Shown one piece after another: positions 34,264 through 47,834 of a stretch of 64,000 nucleotides of DNA. The position numbers and the translations under genes were made by a program. The first letter of the stretch is position 1; each line of letters starts with the position of its first letter. Source of the DNA: Gnetum montanum. Its lineage: Eukaryota; Streptophyta; Gnetopsida; Gnetales; Gnetaceae. The notes under the pieces are model-generated. The model had not been told where the DNA came from. It saw nothing but the letters and a program-made list of their open reading frames with translations, and did not search any database. The stretch spans positions 196,084 through 260,083 of the forward strand of contig MNCI01007621.1 of assembly GCA_015680685.1 (NCBI GenBank), read 5' to 3'.

Positions 34264-36230
34264 TACCCCCACAACTGAATGAAAACTCATCCTCGAGTAC
34301 AGAAGAAGAGGAACAAGTCCCTTACAAAATATATTAGGAGGTATGGAATGTTTGACTGATATGCAGAGTGACAAAGAGGAAACAGACAAATATAAAAGTG
34401 CCCAAGCATACATCATTACAATTGTGTACAAAATTGGGTGTTCATGATAATAGGAAAGAACACCCTCAGATCCAATGGGCATCCAACCCCTCTTGGCAAC
34501 AAAAGAATGAGGGAGAGGTAGAAGAGATCCAGCAGTCATGAACAATCTCTTGTGAGTGATATTACTACATCATCTTTAGTGAAGATAGTCCCACTTCCAG
34601 TTCATGCTTCCCACTGCAATCAAGAATTAGTATATAAAGTGTAACATATAGTAGTTAAATACCTAGTCTCATCTATGATTTTATCTAGCTATGTTGTGAT
34701 TGTGGTAGATTGGTTGCTTAATAATGTTAGTGGGAACACTGACAAATGGGTTAAGTAAGAGAAGCAGTCCATAAAATTCTAGAAAAAGCTTAACACAAGG
34801 AATACTGAAAAGAGGGTATGGGAATTCACAATAATAAAAAGAAAGTATTCACTAAAAAAATTTGTGAAGGTGTGCATAATTGGATGACATTAATGGGGTA
34901 AATAGAAAGAATTTGCTTGTAAAAATGTCTAAGGTTAAAGAACTTAACTTAACCAAACCAAAAGATATGCAAGTGGGTCCTCCCCAAAGCAGGCATAGGC
35001 CTTTTATGCCCTTACATAACTTCAAACCAAAGAGTCTGTGGGCATCGTGGACGATTAATGGTTATGGAAGGTTAAGTACAAAAACCCAACAGTGGGGTGA
35101 GGCATGCAAAGCATAGATGGATGAGAGAGAGAATGGAATGGAGTTCCTAATTATGGTTACATGAAGTCCCTTGTGGAGTCTGTGATTAAATAACTTGGTA
35201 AGATCCATCCTTAGTCTAGACCAAAACCAACCACTTTCAGTGACTTTGCATCAACATTTTAAGACTAGTCCATGCCTTGAGACATAAGAATGCTCCCACA
35301 AAACAACCACCATTCCAAATTGAAGAAGAAGTAGGAAGTAAGAAAGGGCCTTAGTTAGAGAAGACAAGAAAATTCCCATAACTAGTGCTTGTAGCCCTTT
35401 TATTTGGTATAAGGGGTGAATTCCCATATTTATTTTTTTATTTGTTTATTTTGAATGGGAACCACAAAATGCAAAGATCCATGTGCTTTTTCATTTATTT
35501 TGTCCAAGGGGTGTCTTTGAATCCTCATTTTTTTATGAGGACCACACCATGCAAGGACTTATTTCACTTCCTGTTGTGGAATGACATGGAATGTTGAGAA
35601 GTTCACAAGAACATCTCCATACATAGAAAAATGGAAAAGCATAAAGAATAATGCATCCCTTTGAAGCCACACCCTATCTAAACCTTTGATTCCTTCCCAA
35701 TTTTGGAAACTACATAAGTCACAAATTTATTAAGGTTGTATTAATGAAAAAGGGACTGCACATTTCCAAAACAAGGAAAACCATAGAGTGTGTGGATGGG
35801 TGGATGATGTGGATTCACTGCTTGTTACATGAAAAGAAACCATGTCCTAGTTGTTAGTGACAACATTCAATGTCAGAAACCAGACATCAATAATCAAATC
35901 ACAAATGATGCAAACCACCATCGAGTAGCACATTACCATTGTACCTGGCACCTTATTAGCAAAAAGAGTAGAGAATTACACCAAACATGAGAAACTATAA
36001 AAGAAAGTAAAAGATATTCAAGAAATTTTAAATATACTAACGATGATGTAAAAAAAAAACTTAGAAAAGATTAATAACCTGAAAAACAAAAAGATGTAAA
36101 ACAAAGAATATGAAAACAAAAAGTTGTAAAACCAAAAATGTGTAAAACAAAAAGTCAAAAGACTAAGGAGTTACTTAAAGTGTTAGTATGGATAGCCATC
36201 TTCCCCAAGACTAAGTTGGAAAGAGGAGAT
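34264..36230 (-). mobile_element. 3' non-coding region of element C
   Basis: This is the reverse-strand counterpart of 1601-3464 and 45.9-47.8 kb. It has GGGTCCTCCCCAAAGCAGGC (34976), CCACCATTCCAAATTG (about 35309) and a long A-rich run at 36000-36170 that mirrors the T-rich stretch after pol in A and E. No open frame is supported. Confidence 0.7.
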
Positions 36231-39200
36231 TTGAAAGATTGAGCATGGTTGTCCATCTGGAGAGGTGTTTGTTGAGTTGGTTGGCTTGGGCTCATGGAAA
36301 GGTTTCAATTGTTGGATGTTAACTAATTTTTCTTATCTAGGCTATCAGATATATATATAATCATGGCCCCAGATGGAAAAGTTTCTTCAATAATGTAATG
36401 TCCTTCCCACAATGTTTGAAACTTGGTTCGTTGAGGTACATGTGCAAGATTCCAATAGAGAACCTTGTCTCCTGGTTGAAACTTGACTTTCCCTATTTTG
36501 AGGTCATGTCATTTCTTGTTAAATTCCTTATGCATTTTGTTAGATGACATGGCCATTAATTGATTTTCATCTAGCAAATGAAGGTTCATTAATCTTTCCT
36601 TTTGTGTTAGACTTAAATCCATGTCAAGGTCATAGGTTGTAGAGAGTGTATGGAGCTCAGATTGAATGGGCAATGTTGGTAGTTTTCTATACAAAGCTCA
36701 TAGGGAGAATAACCTATGGGAAGCTTCCATGTAGAGTCATAGGCCCAAAGGGCATCATTTAATTTGGTGCTCTAGTCCCTTCGGTACTTGCTAACAGTGC
36801 GCATTAGAATTTTTGTAATCTCCTAATTAGTGACTTCAGCTTGACCATTGGCTTAAGGGTGATAAGGTGTTGTGAGTTTGTGCTCAACCCCCAAGTATTA
36901 CATAAGTTTTTGGAAACTAGCACTAGCGAAATGAGTTCCATTGTCAGACATTAACACACAAGGCACACCAAACTTGTTTTTGATGTTTTGTTGTACAAAT
37001 CGAGTAGCAGTGGTTAGTGATGGCTATTGCTTTTGCCCACTTAGTGCAATAGTCAACCACAACTATTATATACACCTTTCCATTTGACATAGGCATGATG
37101 GGACCCATAAAGTTAATGCCCCAAATATCGAATGGCTCAAGAGATGGAATCCATTGTTGTGGCACCTCCATTCGAGCTATCATTCCACCATCTCTCTAAC
37201 AACAATCATAAGCATGGATGAACTAGTGTGCATCTTTGAAGATTGTTGGCCAATAATATCATACCATGAGGATTTTTATGGTCATGCATCGTCCAACATA
37301 ATGGCCCCCACATGGGCCTTTGTGAGCATCTTGGAGAATGCGTAGTTGATCTATGTCAGGGAAATACTAGTGTACCAGGCCGTCAGGACATACTTTGTAA
37401 AGGTTCTCATTGATTTCCATGAAACAGTTAACCTGGTGAAGAAACTATTGTTTCTTCCAAGTGTCCAACCCTTGCTATAGTTCTTGCTTGAGCAAATAAG
37501 GAAGAATGGTGTCATACCATCTTGGTTTATTAAGAATTTATGCATTAATATCCCTTGTAAAGAGATATTCATCAGCAAATTAATTAGATAAGGGGCTCTC
37601 TTTCTCCTTGTCGTCCCATCTTAGCTGTGATAAGTGGTCAGCAACCACATTTTCCATACCCTTTCGATCTACCATTGTGAGATTGAACTTTTGTAAAACC
37701 ATCAGCCACCGTATGACATGGGGGCTCACCATTGGTTTATTCAATAAAAACCAGATGGCACTATGATCTATGTGCATAAACACTTTATAACTGCACATAG
37801 TACCTGAACTTTTCTAAGGTAAACACCACCACCATCAACTCTTTTTCCGTAGTGGTGTAGTTCAGCTATGCACCTGTGATACTCTAACTTACGCAGTGAA
37901 TGTAATATGAATGTTTTTGATCATCCAGCTGCATAAGCACTACCCCCAAAGCATAATTTGATGCATTAGTCATCACATGAAATGGGCTAGACCAATCAGG
38001 TGCTTGTAGAATTGGGGTCTCAATAAGCTTTTACTTCAGTTATTGAAATGTTGTTTCATATGCATGGGTCTAGAAAAATAGTGCATCTTTCTTTGTTAAT
38101 TTAACCAATAGCTTGGAAATTTTGAAAAAGTTCTTGATAATGCATTGGTAGTAGCCAGTATGACCAAGGAATGACTGCACTTCTTTAACTATTTCTAGTT
38201 GATGGGTTATTCCTTGGATGACCCTTATCTTTTCAGGGTCTACCTCGATTCCTACTTTTGAGATACGATGCCCCAAGACTATGCCTTCCTAGATCATAAG
38301 ATGGCTCTTTTGCCAATTGAGCTGGAGGTTTGTTTTGACACATCTCCTCAACACCTGCTTAAGATGGTCCAGGGCTTGCTCGAACATAGCTTTGTAAGTA
38401 GAAAAGTCATCCATGAATACTTCTACCCCACTACCAATTTTTTGTTGGAAAATGCTGAGGACTAATCATTGAAATGTAGTTGGGGCATTACATAGATCGA
38501 ATGGCATTTGACAATAAGCAAAAGTACCCCAAGGACTTGTGAAAGACATCTTCGCTTAGTCCTTTGGTGTGATCTAGATTTGGTTATAGTCACTATAACC
38601 ATCTAGAAAGCTAATAGCTGTGCCCAAAAATAGTGTCTAGTAATTGGTTAATAAAGGGAAACAAAAAATGATCTTTGAAAGTTACCATATTGAGCAGTCA
38701 AAAGTTGATGCACACTCGTCATTTGCCTTCTTTCTTAGGCACAACCATGAGTGGACTAACCCACTAACTATCTACAATAGGGTAGATGAATCTGGCCTTG
38801 AGGAGTTGCTCAATCTCCTCTTTGACAATCTGCTTTAATTTGGGATTCAATCATTGCTACGGTTGTCATTTCAGCTTAACAGTAGGATTAGTGTATGTTT
38901 AGTGCTAGCATATTCTTGGATCTATTCATGTGAGCTCAGAATATAACCAGGTAAAGGTTGCTGACCATTTTTTCACAACATTCATCAACATCTTCTTTTG
39001 TTCTATAGCAAGTTTGACATTAATAATGACTGGCCTTTCATTTTTTAAGAACACATACTCCTTTCCAGTTGGTATTGTCTTTAATTCAAGGGGTTCTTAT
39101 TTGAAATTGTCAAGAATCTCAAACTCTCCCCAATTAATATCATCATTTACTCCCTCAAAGAGTTGGTGATGAACTTGCTTTAGTTCTTCCATACTTGCAA

Positions 39201-39980
39201 CATAATCACATGTTAGGCCCTCAGTAGGTTCCATGCACAATGTATTGTTGCTAGAATTAGCTATTAGCCACTGGGTGCCTTCTTGTTTTATGGCTACTAT
39301 GTATAGACGTCTTTGGATTTCAGCTTCTGGTGCACACTTCTTGCATGCAAAGATAGATGTTCACTTCACTAACCATAGCTTCTACACACAATGGCACCCT
39401 AAATCACTATACGCAATACATGGAGCCCTCATCTTCTTGATCTTCCCAAATTCATTTTCTTTGGATATCTCTAAGGAAAGATCTCTAATTCCCATTTTGG
39501 CATCAAAAATGCTTAACCACACCTTTCCCATAATAATTGGGAAGTCCCCCTTACAGTTCTCCACCTTGATTACTAGGAAGTCAATAGGATATGACCACCC
39601 ATAAATGGTGGTCACAATGTCTTCTACTAGTCCTAATGGAATGGTGATGGACTAGTCTGTTAGCTCTAGCCTGATGTTACTCTTCTTTAAGGGAAGAAGG
39701 TTCCACGTAGTGTACATCTCATGCGAGATCAGATTAACACTAGAACTAGAGCCAAGAAGAGCTTTACAAGGCTCATTCCCAGCAATTTGCAAATATACTA
39801 AGGGACTCCTGGGATTAGCTAAGTTCTTGGGTTATCGACTTGAATCTAATTAGAGACATCAAGGGTTAACATCACAGTATGGATTCAAGAGGGATTTTGG
39901 TTTGAAGGGGACTCAGATAAAGATGAGGAAAAGGAACGTGGAGGAGCATGGTTACCAACCATTGATGTGTCTGAGGGCTT
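36231..39980 (-). pseudogene. Decayed gag-pol of element C: protease, RT, RNase H, integrase
   Basis: Reading in reverse, the protease region is at 39.75-39.38 kb (WSYPIDFLVIKVENCKGDFP). The reverse transcriptase is at about 38.6-38.07 kb: MPFDLCNAPTTFQ, then VFMDDFSTYK (catalytic DD kept), then LGHRISKVGIEVDPEKIR. RNase H is at 37.8-37.58 kb (MVDRKGMENVVADHLSQL). Integrase is at 37.18-36.51 kb (FDIWGINFMGPIMPMSNGK). Stops occur in every block, for example inside the RT near 38292 and between RNase H and integrase. The domain order with integrase last is diagnostic of Ty3/gypsy. Confidence 0.9.
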
Positions 39981-42355
39981 TAGTGGACTATGAGGTTAAA
40001 AGAAGAATCTTTTCTTTGATCCTGGTTCCAACCCACTTGGTTGGTTGACCAGTTGTAGATTAACTGCCCTGGTAGCGTTTCTGTGTTATGGTTGGGTAGG
40101 CGATTCACCCTACATGGATGGAGTAGGTAGTAGCTATGTAGGAGGTGGAGGAGTAGGTGCAGAAACAAGAAGAGCATTAAGATAGTAGGTGGCATCCCTC
40201 CTTGCATATGATGGTTGGTAAACTTCAGGAGGGTAGTGGTGAGGTTAGTAAGCAGCAACATGCCCAGAAGAGTCTCGTGGAGATGAAGGTTGTTGAACAT
40301 AATAACCATAGGGATTTGGTTATCGGTAAGGGTACTGCTATCTTGGAGGTTCCAACACCCATGATTGGGATTACTACCACTGCTGGTACAATTCATAAGG
40401 TTATGGTGGAGTTCCACTTGGATAATATTGCTATGGCTAGTGGAACTATTAAGAGTTACCTTGTGGATAAGGTAATCTCTTAGGTGTTTGCCTTTGTGCA
40501 AGTTGTGGATGTAAGGCATACACCCCAAATTCTTGCAAGTGTGACACAATTGGACAACATCCCTTGGAATGTTCATATTGGTAAACATCACATCGACCAT
40601 CATCATCTGATTCATTGTCTACAATCGTCTCTATTGCAGCCATCTTACCCTTACCCTTGGACATGGCATGTTTAGCTTTCTTATGTCTTTGGCGTTCATG
40701 CTCACCACTTTGTTTCTTGGACTCTTCAGTAATTTTTAAAACAACTTAAAACTTATTATCCATGGAGTCCCATAATTGGTCAACCTTAGTTGTAATTTCG
40801 AACTGCAATTTCTGGAGTGGTAAGGTTTTCTGATTAGCCACCTCATCTTTGGTTAACTTATCCTCACTGTCATAAAATCGAGCCTCCCTTTTTCAAATGA
40901 AAGGGTTCCAATTGTATTCCTCTGTACTTTCTTGCTTTCTCAATTTTCCCTTCTCCCTGGCTACCTGCTCAATTAACTTTTGGATTCAATGTGCACTTAA
41001 GTTTATCAGTCTCCCTTGAGCATAGATGCCAAGGGTTTTCTTGTTTCGAATCATAACCTATCTATAATATGGTGGAGTTGATCAAGCTGAGAATATCCAT
41101 GGTTGGGACACTTATGCAACAGAGAGTAGTATCAGCCAATAGCAACATCCAAGGGCTCATGGTTTCCTTGTTTCCACCCTTGGATCTGCTTCCTGAAATT
41201 GGACACTAGGGAGTACATTTGATATTTGTCATTAAACAATTCTAACATCGTACTCCACTATATAATTAATTCCAGTTCCAAGGACTAGTACTAAGTTTCT
41301 GCTTCCTTAATGAGTGTTCTTGGAAATAATTTCAACTTCTGCCAATCATTCTCAATATTCTACAAGGCACATGCATCCTATAAGGCTTGGAGATGATTTT
41401 GCAGATTAGTGTTGTAGCCTCCCTCAAACCGAAGGATGTTGTTCATGTCTAGCCTCTTTATTCTCATATCTATTACATGCCTTGTTGGAATCCTCACGAC
41501 CTTTGCAATGTTTAACATGCTCCGAGTGGTAAGTAGAGGTTCATCAAGGCCATAGTGATGGTGCTTATGATGTTCTCTACTAACCCTTCTTTTATGGTAG
41601 TGGATCTCTCTAGATCACCCACACCTCTGATCGTGACTATCCTAATGGTCCCTTCTATTGTTTCAGTCCCATTGGTCACCTCCATCACAATCATGCCCTT
41701 TGTGGCCACGATCTGAGCCAGATGAAGAAGAAGACAACGATGAAGGGGAAGAGGAAGGAAGACTTGCATTGTGCCAATGTCTACCACCTTCTCTTCGATG
41801 ATTGGAACCATGATCGCGATCATGACTTCCATTTGTTCCGTTATCATGACTTGCTCCTCCAGATCCATTTTTGTCATTGGATCCATTTTGATTAGAATGA
41901 GGATTATGAATTATGGATTGCACGTTTTGGTTGAGATCCCCTTGACCAAACTCAAAGAGAGGAGTGTCACCAAAGGAAAAGCCCCCAAAGAAGTGTTCGC
42001 CTCCATCCAATGAGCCAAGTAGAGGTGGAAAAATGTTTGACCCCTTACCCTTCAAAAGCTCATGTTGTTGCTCCAGTTGATGATCCCTTAACCTTTATGC
42101 TTTAGTGGGATGGTAATCTCCTGAATCGAGATCTCGCATCTCATACTCCTCGTGAAGATGTTGAAGTCGATGTTGTGCAAGCATTAGCTGGAGCATAGTT
42201 GGAACACATTGATCCGATGGCAACATAATGTTGTCTTCCATGTCATGCCACCACAGCATTTCATCTTGATGTAAGATGAAGGTGAAGTTTGGTACATACT
42301 CATCAGGATGAGCATATACCACTTGGTATTATTGAGGCACTTGGTCTGCCATGGG
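39981..42355 (-). pseudogene. gag of element C
   Basis: Reverse-strand gag reads HPDEYVPNFTFILHQDEMLW at 42322-42260, a Ser/Gly/His/Asp-rich middle (41663-42055), a gag core near 41500-41000 (DMRIKRLDMNNILRFEGGYN) and the knuckle block CDVYQYEHSKGCCPI near 40590, with the second Cys changed to Tyr. The frame is broken several times. Confidence 0.85.
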
Positions 42356-42530
42356 TAGAGATAGACTTATGCGAGAAGAAGATATTTTATATTAATGAAT
42401 CTATATGCAGTGTGCTATTAAGATTTAATTTAGTTGTAATAATAATTTTTTTTGTAAGATTCGACCTTTAGGATTTGAACAACGAGGTTACTAAGTTTCA
42501 CTAAGTTTAGATAGCGCATGTAGAACTAAA

Positions 42531-42550
42531 GTCCCCGGCAATAGCGCCAA
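42531..42550 (-). promoter_or_regulatory. tRNA-Asp primer binding site, element C
   Basis: The minus strand reads TTGGCGCTATTGCCGGGGAC, one of the best preserved primer sites in the window. Confidence 0.85.
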
Positions 42551-43211
42551 TGATGAGCAGTGAGGTACCCCTATGCCCAACCATATGAATCATAGGCATT
42601 CATGTGTGATTCAGTTGAATTCTACAGACTTTAATTACCAAGTACGCTAGAGCTAAATGATGAGTTCATGTTGTCCATTTGTTGTCTTCCCAGCCTCACT
42701 TGTGAAATGCAAGTGTATGGTTAAGTGTGACTAAGGCATAAGATTTTTATCATTTTATGTTTTATCAATTTGATCGCCTAAAACAATAATGAAAGCAAGA
42801 GTAATTAAATGCTAAGTGAACTATTGTCTAATCTAACCTAACATAAGTAATCGTCCCCACTTCCCGAACACATCCTGAACTTCATGTAAACACTGTTGGG
42901 TTGTCAAACACTAACCATTTTTGAGCTACCAAGTGTCACACGTATGTTCGAAGGGGTCGTGCTTGTGTATTTTAGTTAGTTGCTTAATTAATCAAAATTA
43001 ATTACTAAACAAATAACATTAAATGTGAACTGCATGAAATCACAATATATAAATGCATAAAGAAAGAAAGTCTCAAGTGTTGTAAGGATGAATCAAAGAG
43101 CTCATATTTATTACCAACACAATCGTGTGTTCAAGTACATCAATGCTTGAATAAATATCTGATTACAATTAGACCTCCTATTGTGGGCACTTGGAAAATA
43201 TTCTAACTCTT
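42551..43211 (-). repeat. Truncated 5' LTR of element C
   Basis: It starts TGATGAGCAGTGAGG and follows the 3' LTR closely (about 9 in 10 bases by eye) to ATTCTAACTCTT. There the sequence switches to gag of element E. About 190 bp of U3, including the TATA box and palindromes, are missing. Confidence 0.88.
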
Positions 43212-44820
43212 CACCTTCATCGTCTCATTCACCCCCTCCTTCCGTATTAGGACGTAGTCACAAGGAACCCAACCCTGAGGATAAGGGTAAGCAAAGTGAG
43301 AAACCTCGACAAGAGAGTCGAGAACGAGGACAAGGGCACTCTAGGGAATCACGGTAGAGAAGAAGGGAAAGTAGGGAACCGCGTAGACCTCACAGACACT
43401 ATGAGAGAAATGACCATGAAGAACCCCTACTTGCAACCAGAAGCATGTTAGACATTACGGAGGCTGTTAGAATACCTACAAGGCACCAAAAGAATAGCAG
43501 GATCAAGAGACTAGACATGAAAATATCCCACAATTTGAGGGGGGATACAACGCTAATCCTTAGAACCATCTATAGGCATTTCATGGTGCATGTGCCTTGT
43601 AGAACATTGAGAATGAGTGGAAAAAATTAAAGTTGTTCCCAAGGACACGCATAAAAGAAGTAGAAAGCTGGTACCAGTCCTTAGAACCGAAATCCATTCG
43701 AAGGTGGAGTACGATGCTAGAACTATTTAATGATAAATATCAAACATACCCCGAGTGTTCAACCTGTGTAAGAAAATCCAAGGATGGAAGCAGGGAAATC
43801 ATGAACCCTTGGATGTTTCCATGGATCACTATTATGCATTGTTACACCGTTGCCTCGGCCATGGTTACTTGCAACAGGATCAACTACATCATCTCGTAGA
43901 TGGACTTAGGCATGAAACTAGGAGAACCCTTAGAACATATGCCCAAGGGAGATTATCGAAGCTTAGGTCCCATCAGATCCATAGATTGTTGGAGCAGGTA
44001 GCTAAGGAAGAAGGAGAGCTACGTAAGAGAGAAAGTGCGAAAGAGTACAACCGCGATCCTTCCCTCTAGAAAAGGGGAGTAAGATTCTCTGAGGATGAGG
44101 AAGAGTCACCACTCGAAGAGTTGGTGAATAGGAAAACCTTGCTGCTTCAAAAATTAACAACCAAAGTGTGGCAAAGGTAGATCAAATGTGGGACTCCTTG
44201 GATAGTAAATTTGAAACCATCCTTAAAATCGTAGAGGAGTCTAAGAAGCGAAGTAGTGACTATGATAAAAAGAAAAGGAGAGATTTGGACCATGCACGTA
44301 ACAAAGGTAAGGGTAAAATGGCTATCACTAAAGAGGTTGTGGATTCAGATACAGACAATGACTGTGGATGTGAGATATGCCAATACGACCATCCTAAGGG
44401 ATGTTGCCCAATAATCTCACATCTACAAGAGTCTGGGGTGTATGCACTCAACCCAAGACTTAACAAACGACAAGCACCCCGAAGGTTACCTTATCCCTAA
44501 GGTAACCCAAGGTAGTTCCACCAATCCTTAACATATTATCCTAGTGGAACTCCGCCACAACCTATTGAGCAACACCAGCAGTGGCAATACCCACAGTCAT
44601 GGGGGATGCCACCACCTAGGCAACAATATCCTTACCGGCAACCGGATCCATATGGCTATTACGTGCAGCAGCCAGTCTCTCCAAGTGACTTTGTCGGTCA
44701 TGTAACCCCACAACGTCACTACCAAGCTCAAGAGTATTATAGGACTCCTTCTCCTAGGGGAGACACACCACATACATACCATCTTCTGAATCCATCCGTA
44801 ACTCTCACACCATAGCTCCA
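43212..44820 (+). pseudogene. gag of element E
   Basis: The frame enters in the His/Arg-rich middle of gag (DHEEPLLATRSMLDITEAVR). It passes the gag core (VESWYQSLEPKSIRRWSTML, then ELFNDKYQTYP) and a helical block (44000). It has an intact knuckle CEICQYDHPKGCCPI (about 44370-44414), a CX2CX3HX4C pattern as in Athila-type gag. A Pro/Gln/Tyr-rich tail follows. At least four frame breaks are present. Confidence 0.88.
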
Positions 44821-44838
44821 CTACCATCCACTCCAACG

Positions 44839-45591
44839 ATGCAAGAGGAACTCCCCACTCAACCGCAACAACGTAATGCTACGAGAGCTATAAACCTTCA
44901 ATCCACTGCTGGTTCTAACAATCGCACAAAGAGAAGACCTTTCTTCAAAACCAACAGTCCATCCAAGCTCTCACAACCACAAGCGGTTGAGCCTCAAAAT
45001 GCCTCTCCATCAAACAAGGCTTCAGAGCTCCCTTCAAACCAAAAACAGAGCTCAACGCACACGGTTATGTTAACACATACCGTCATTGACTGGATTAAGG
45101 AGGGCCACCTTCCCAAGAAATTCTCTGATCCCAGAAGCCCTTTAATCTATCTCCAAGTCACTAGGAATGAACCTCATAAAGCTCTTCTGGACTCAGGTTT
45201 CAGAGTCAACTTAATATCACAAGAGATGTATAAAGCCTGGAACTTGCCTCCACTAAAGAAGAGCAATATTCACTTAGAGCTAGCTGACCAGTCCATCACT
45301 GTTCCCTTGGGACTGGTGGAGGACGTAGTTACCACTATGTGTGGGTGGTCATACCTAGCTGATTTCCTAGTGATAGAAGTCAACAATAACAAAGGGGACT
45401 TCCCAATAATAATGGGGAGGACATGGCTAAGTACCATAAATGCATGCCTAGGAATCCGCAATCTTTCCTTAGAAATATCTAAGGAGAATACTTTTGGGAA
45501 GATTGAGAAGAAGAAAGTTCCATGCATCACATACAGTGATACAGAGGATGATGGCATACACGAATGTTCAACATTGCCTACATGCAACTGA
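44839..45591 (+). pseudogene. Open gag tail plus aspartic protease of element E
   Basis: A 250-codon open frame is the best preserved pol part in the window. The retroviral-type protease active site reads ALLDSGFRVNLIS (D-S-G). WSYLADFLVIEVNNNKGDFP and IIMGRTWLSTINA follow, the flap and second half of the fold. The frame stops at 45591. Normally the reverse transcriptase would continue here; instead a short linker leads to the integrase end. Confidence 0.85.
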
Positions 45592-47834
45592 TGTGCTCAG
45601 GAATTTAACATACAAAAGTGCCTGTATGTAGTAACCACACAACAAGAAAACACCTGATGGTTGACAGCTAATCAAATGAGCAACTCATCAATGTGCATGG
45701 AACTAACTGGGGGAACAACTTGCATCCACAACGAAAGCATAGATACACTGAAGCATGAGTGTCACCAACTTCCAACCCTTAACCTGAGAACATCAATGGG
45801 GGGAAGTTGGGAATTACTAGTCAATGTGCAACAGCCTAAACCTTACCATGAATCTAGAACAGTCAATGCACATAGCACATCGGAGAATGGATGACCTCAC
45901 ACATTATTTTGGATCTCTCCATTTCAACTTAGTCATGGGGGAGATGGCCACCTATGCTGATCAATTGAGGCCCTCAGTTCCTCTTTGAGTTTTTGTTTTA
46001 CACATTTTTGTTTTACAAATTTCTTTAACTTTTCTTCTTTTTGTTTTACAACATCATTCATACTTTTTTCGTTTATTTGTCTGTTCACTTATTTGTTAGG
46101 TTCGTCACCTAATAAGTGCTTCTGATGATGGTATGAACTATATTCTATGGGTTGCTAATGTTTGGTTTTTACCTTTAAGTTACAATGTTGATACTAAGGT
46201 ATGGTTCTTTTGATATAACAGGCAATGAGTCCACATCATCCATGCGTCCATAGAATTCTATGGTATCTCTTGGCTTGGAAATGTATAGTCCCTTTACTCA
46301 AATAATAAGAACTATCAATGAATCGATGATTGGGCATTTCTCAAACTAAGGAAGGACTCAAGGAATGAAAAGGATGTGACTTCAAGGGGACTTGATGCAT
46401 TTGTGTTGGCCATTCTCTTGGGTGCTTGGATGTTTTCTTTTTGATTTTTCTTACCGTTCTGACATTGCCCCATTATCGGGAAGCTGAGCAAATAAAAATA
46501 ATAAGTCTTTACATGGTGTGGTTCTCACGCAAAAAAAAAAAGAACAAAAAATAGTGAGAATTCAAAGCACACCCCTTAGACGAAATAATCATATGGGCTA
46601 CAAGCACTGGTTATGGAACCAAATAAATATGTTCCCTCTAACTAAGACCCTTCTCGCTTCCTACTTTGTCCTTTTCTCATTTCGTCGGAATGGTGGTGAC
46701 TCTTTGAGGGAGGCATTCATGTTACTTCAAGTGGATGGACTGGCCGAATGTATTAATGCGAAGTCACTAGATGTGGTTTATTTGAGGCTAGATTTGGAAA
46801 GAGATCTACTAGGTCACATTAACCATTAATACACAAGGGGCTGTACACCACCTTGTTCTTGAGACTCCATTCCATTCTCTTCCTCCATTGTTCACCTCAT
46901 TGCCGGTTTTATCAATAGTCTATATTTTGGTTAATGCATTGTTTTCTTTTTTGTAAACTCTTGCAGTTAAGACTTTAACTGTTACTTCCAAATGACATTT
47001 CCAGAGCCTACAGACTCTTTGAATGTGGGAATGTCAAGGCATTAAGGGCATAAGCCTGCTTTGGGGAGGACCCATTGGCATTCCTATTTGATGCATCAGT
47101 TAATTTCTTTCCCTTAAACATTTTCGCAATCAATTTCTATTTTGTTTTGTTCATTTCGATCTCTGACATCCATTTAATCGACGCTACGGTTGTCTCTTTT
47201 TCTCCATCTTTCTTATTCTTTATCTTTTTCCATTCTCTCGCTACCAGAGGTTCGCTCTTAGTCATGGGGGTCCTAGTCCAATTTTTTTTGATTTTCTCCT
47301 AACCCCTACACCTTGGGTAGTTACCAATATTATATCTCTAGAATCCGCATCAGCCATATCACAACTCAGCCAATGGACCTTACACTGAGGCAAGGTATCA
47401 ACTGCATTGTGATTCATTTACCCTTGCTAATACAAGATGGTGTTGTGTGTGCAGATGGCAATCATACACTAACAGATTGGATCTAGAGGGAACATTTGGA
47501 ATGGACCGGTGCTGAAGCAGTTATACAGGGAATAAAATTGATGGCACTCTTATGGATGGACAACGAAAGACGCAATCTTGGCGTTGGTAGCAACAGACTT
47601 CTTCTTTTCTCTCTCTCTTCTCTCCTCTCTCTCAGCTATCAAATAAGGTTGGATGTAAAATGTGTATAGTGTTTACTTTTGTTGTCATGAACACTAATTT
47701 TGTCATGTATTGTAATGATGATCCGTTCACATGTCACCCCATTCACCATTAGTATCATTCAAGTCAATAATCTCATACCTTCCCAATATTTTGTAAGAAA
47801 CTCGAGGACAAGTTTTCATTCAATCATGGGGGTA
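45592..47834 (+). mobile_element. Residual integrase tail and 3' non-coding region of element E
   Basis: ELLVNVQQPKPYHESR near 45812-45860 equals the last residues of integrase in element A. The motif AGTCATGGGGG then occurs at 45931 and 47260, and AATCATGGGGG next to the LTR at 47822. The region aligns with 1540-3464 throughout, including TTTGGGGAGGACCCATTGGC at 47060. Confidence 0.8.

Larger units (their letters stand above)
33411..43211 (-). mobile_element. Element C: gypsy element with all pol domains, decayed
   Basis: The reverse-strand order is 5' LTR (42551-43211, truncated), primer site (42531-42550), gag (about 42330 to 40000), protease (39.4-39.7 kb), reverse transcriptase (38.0-39.0 kb), RNase H (37.6-37.9 kb), integrase (36.5-37.2 kb), 3' non-coding region, polypurine tract and 3' LTR (33411-34263). 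It is the only copy in the window with the full domain order. Every domain contains stops. It lies inside the LTR of element D on its left; on its right it joins gag of element E without a target duplication. Confidence 0.88.

Noticed and set aside
44370-44414. Gag knuckle CEICQYDHPKGCCPI as a new zinc-finger type
   Set aside because: Using the second Cys of the CC pair it fits CX2CX3HX4C, a pattern already known in Athila-type gag proteins.
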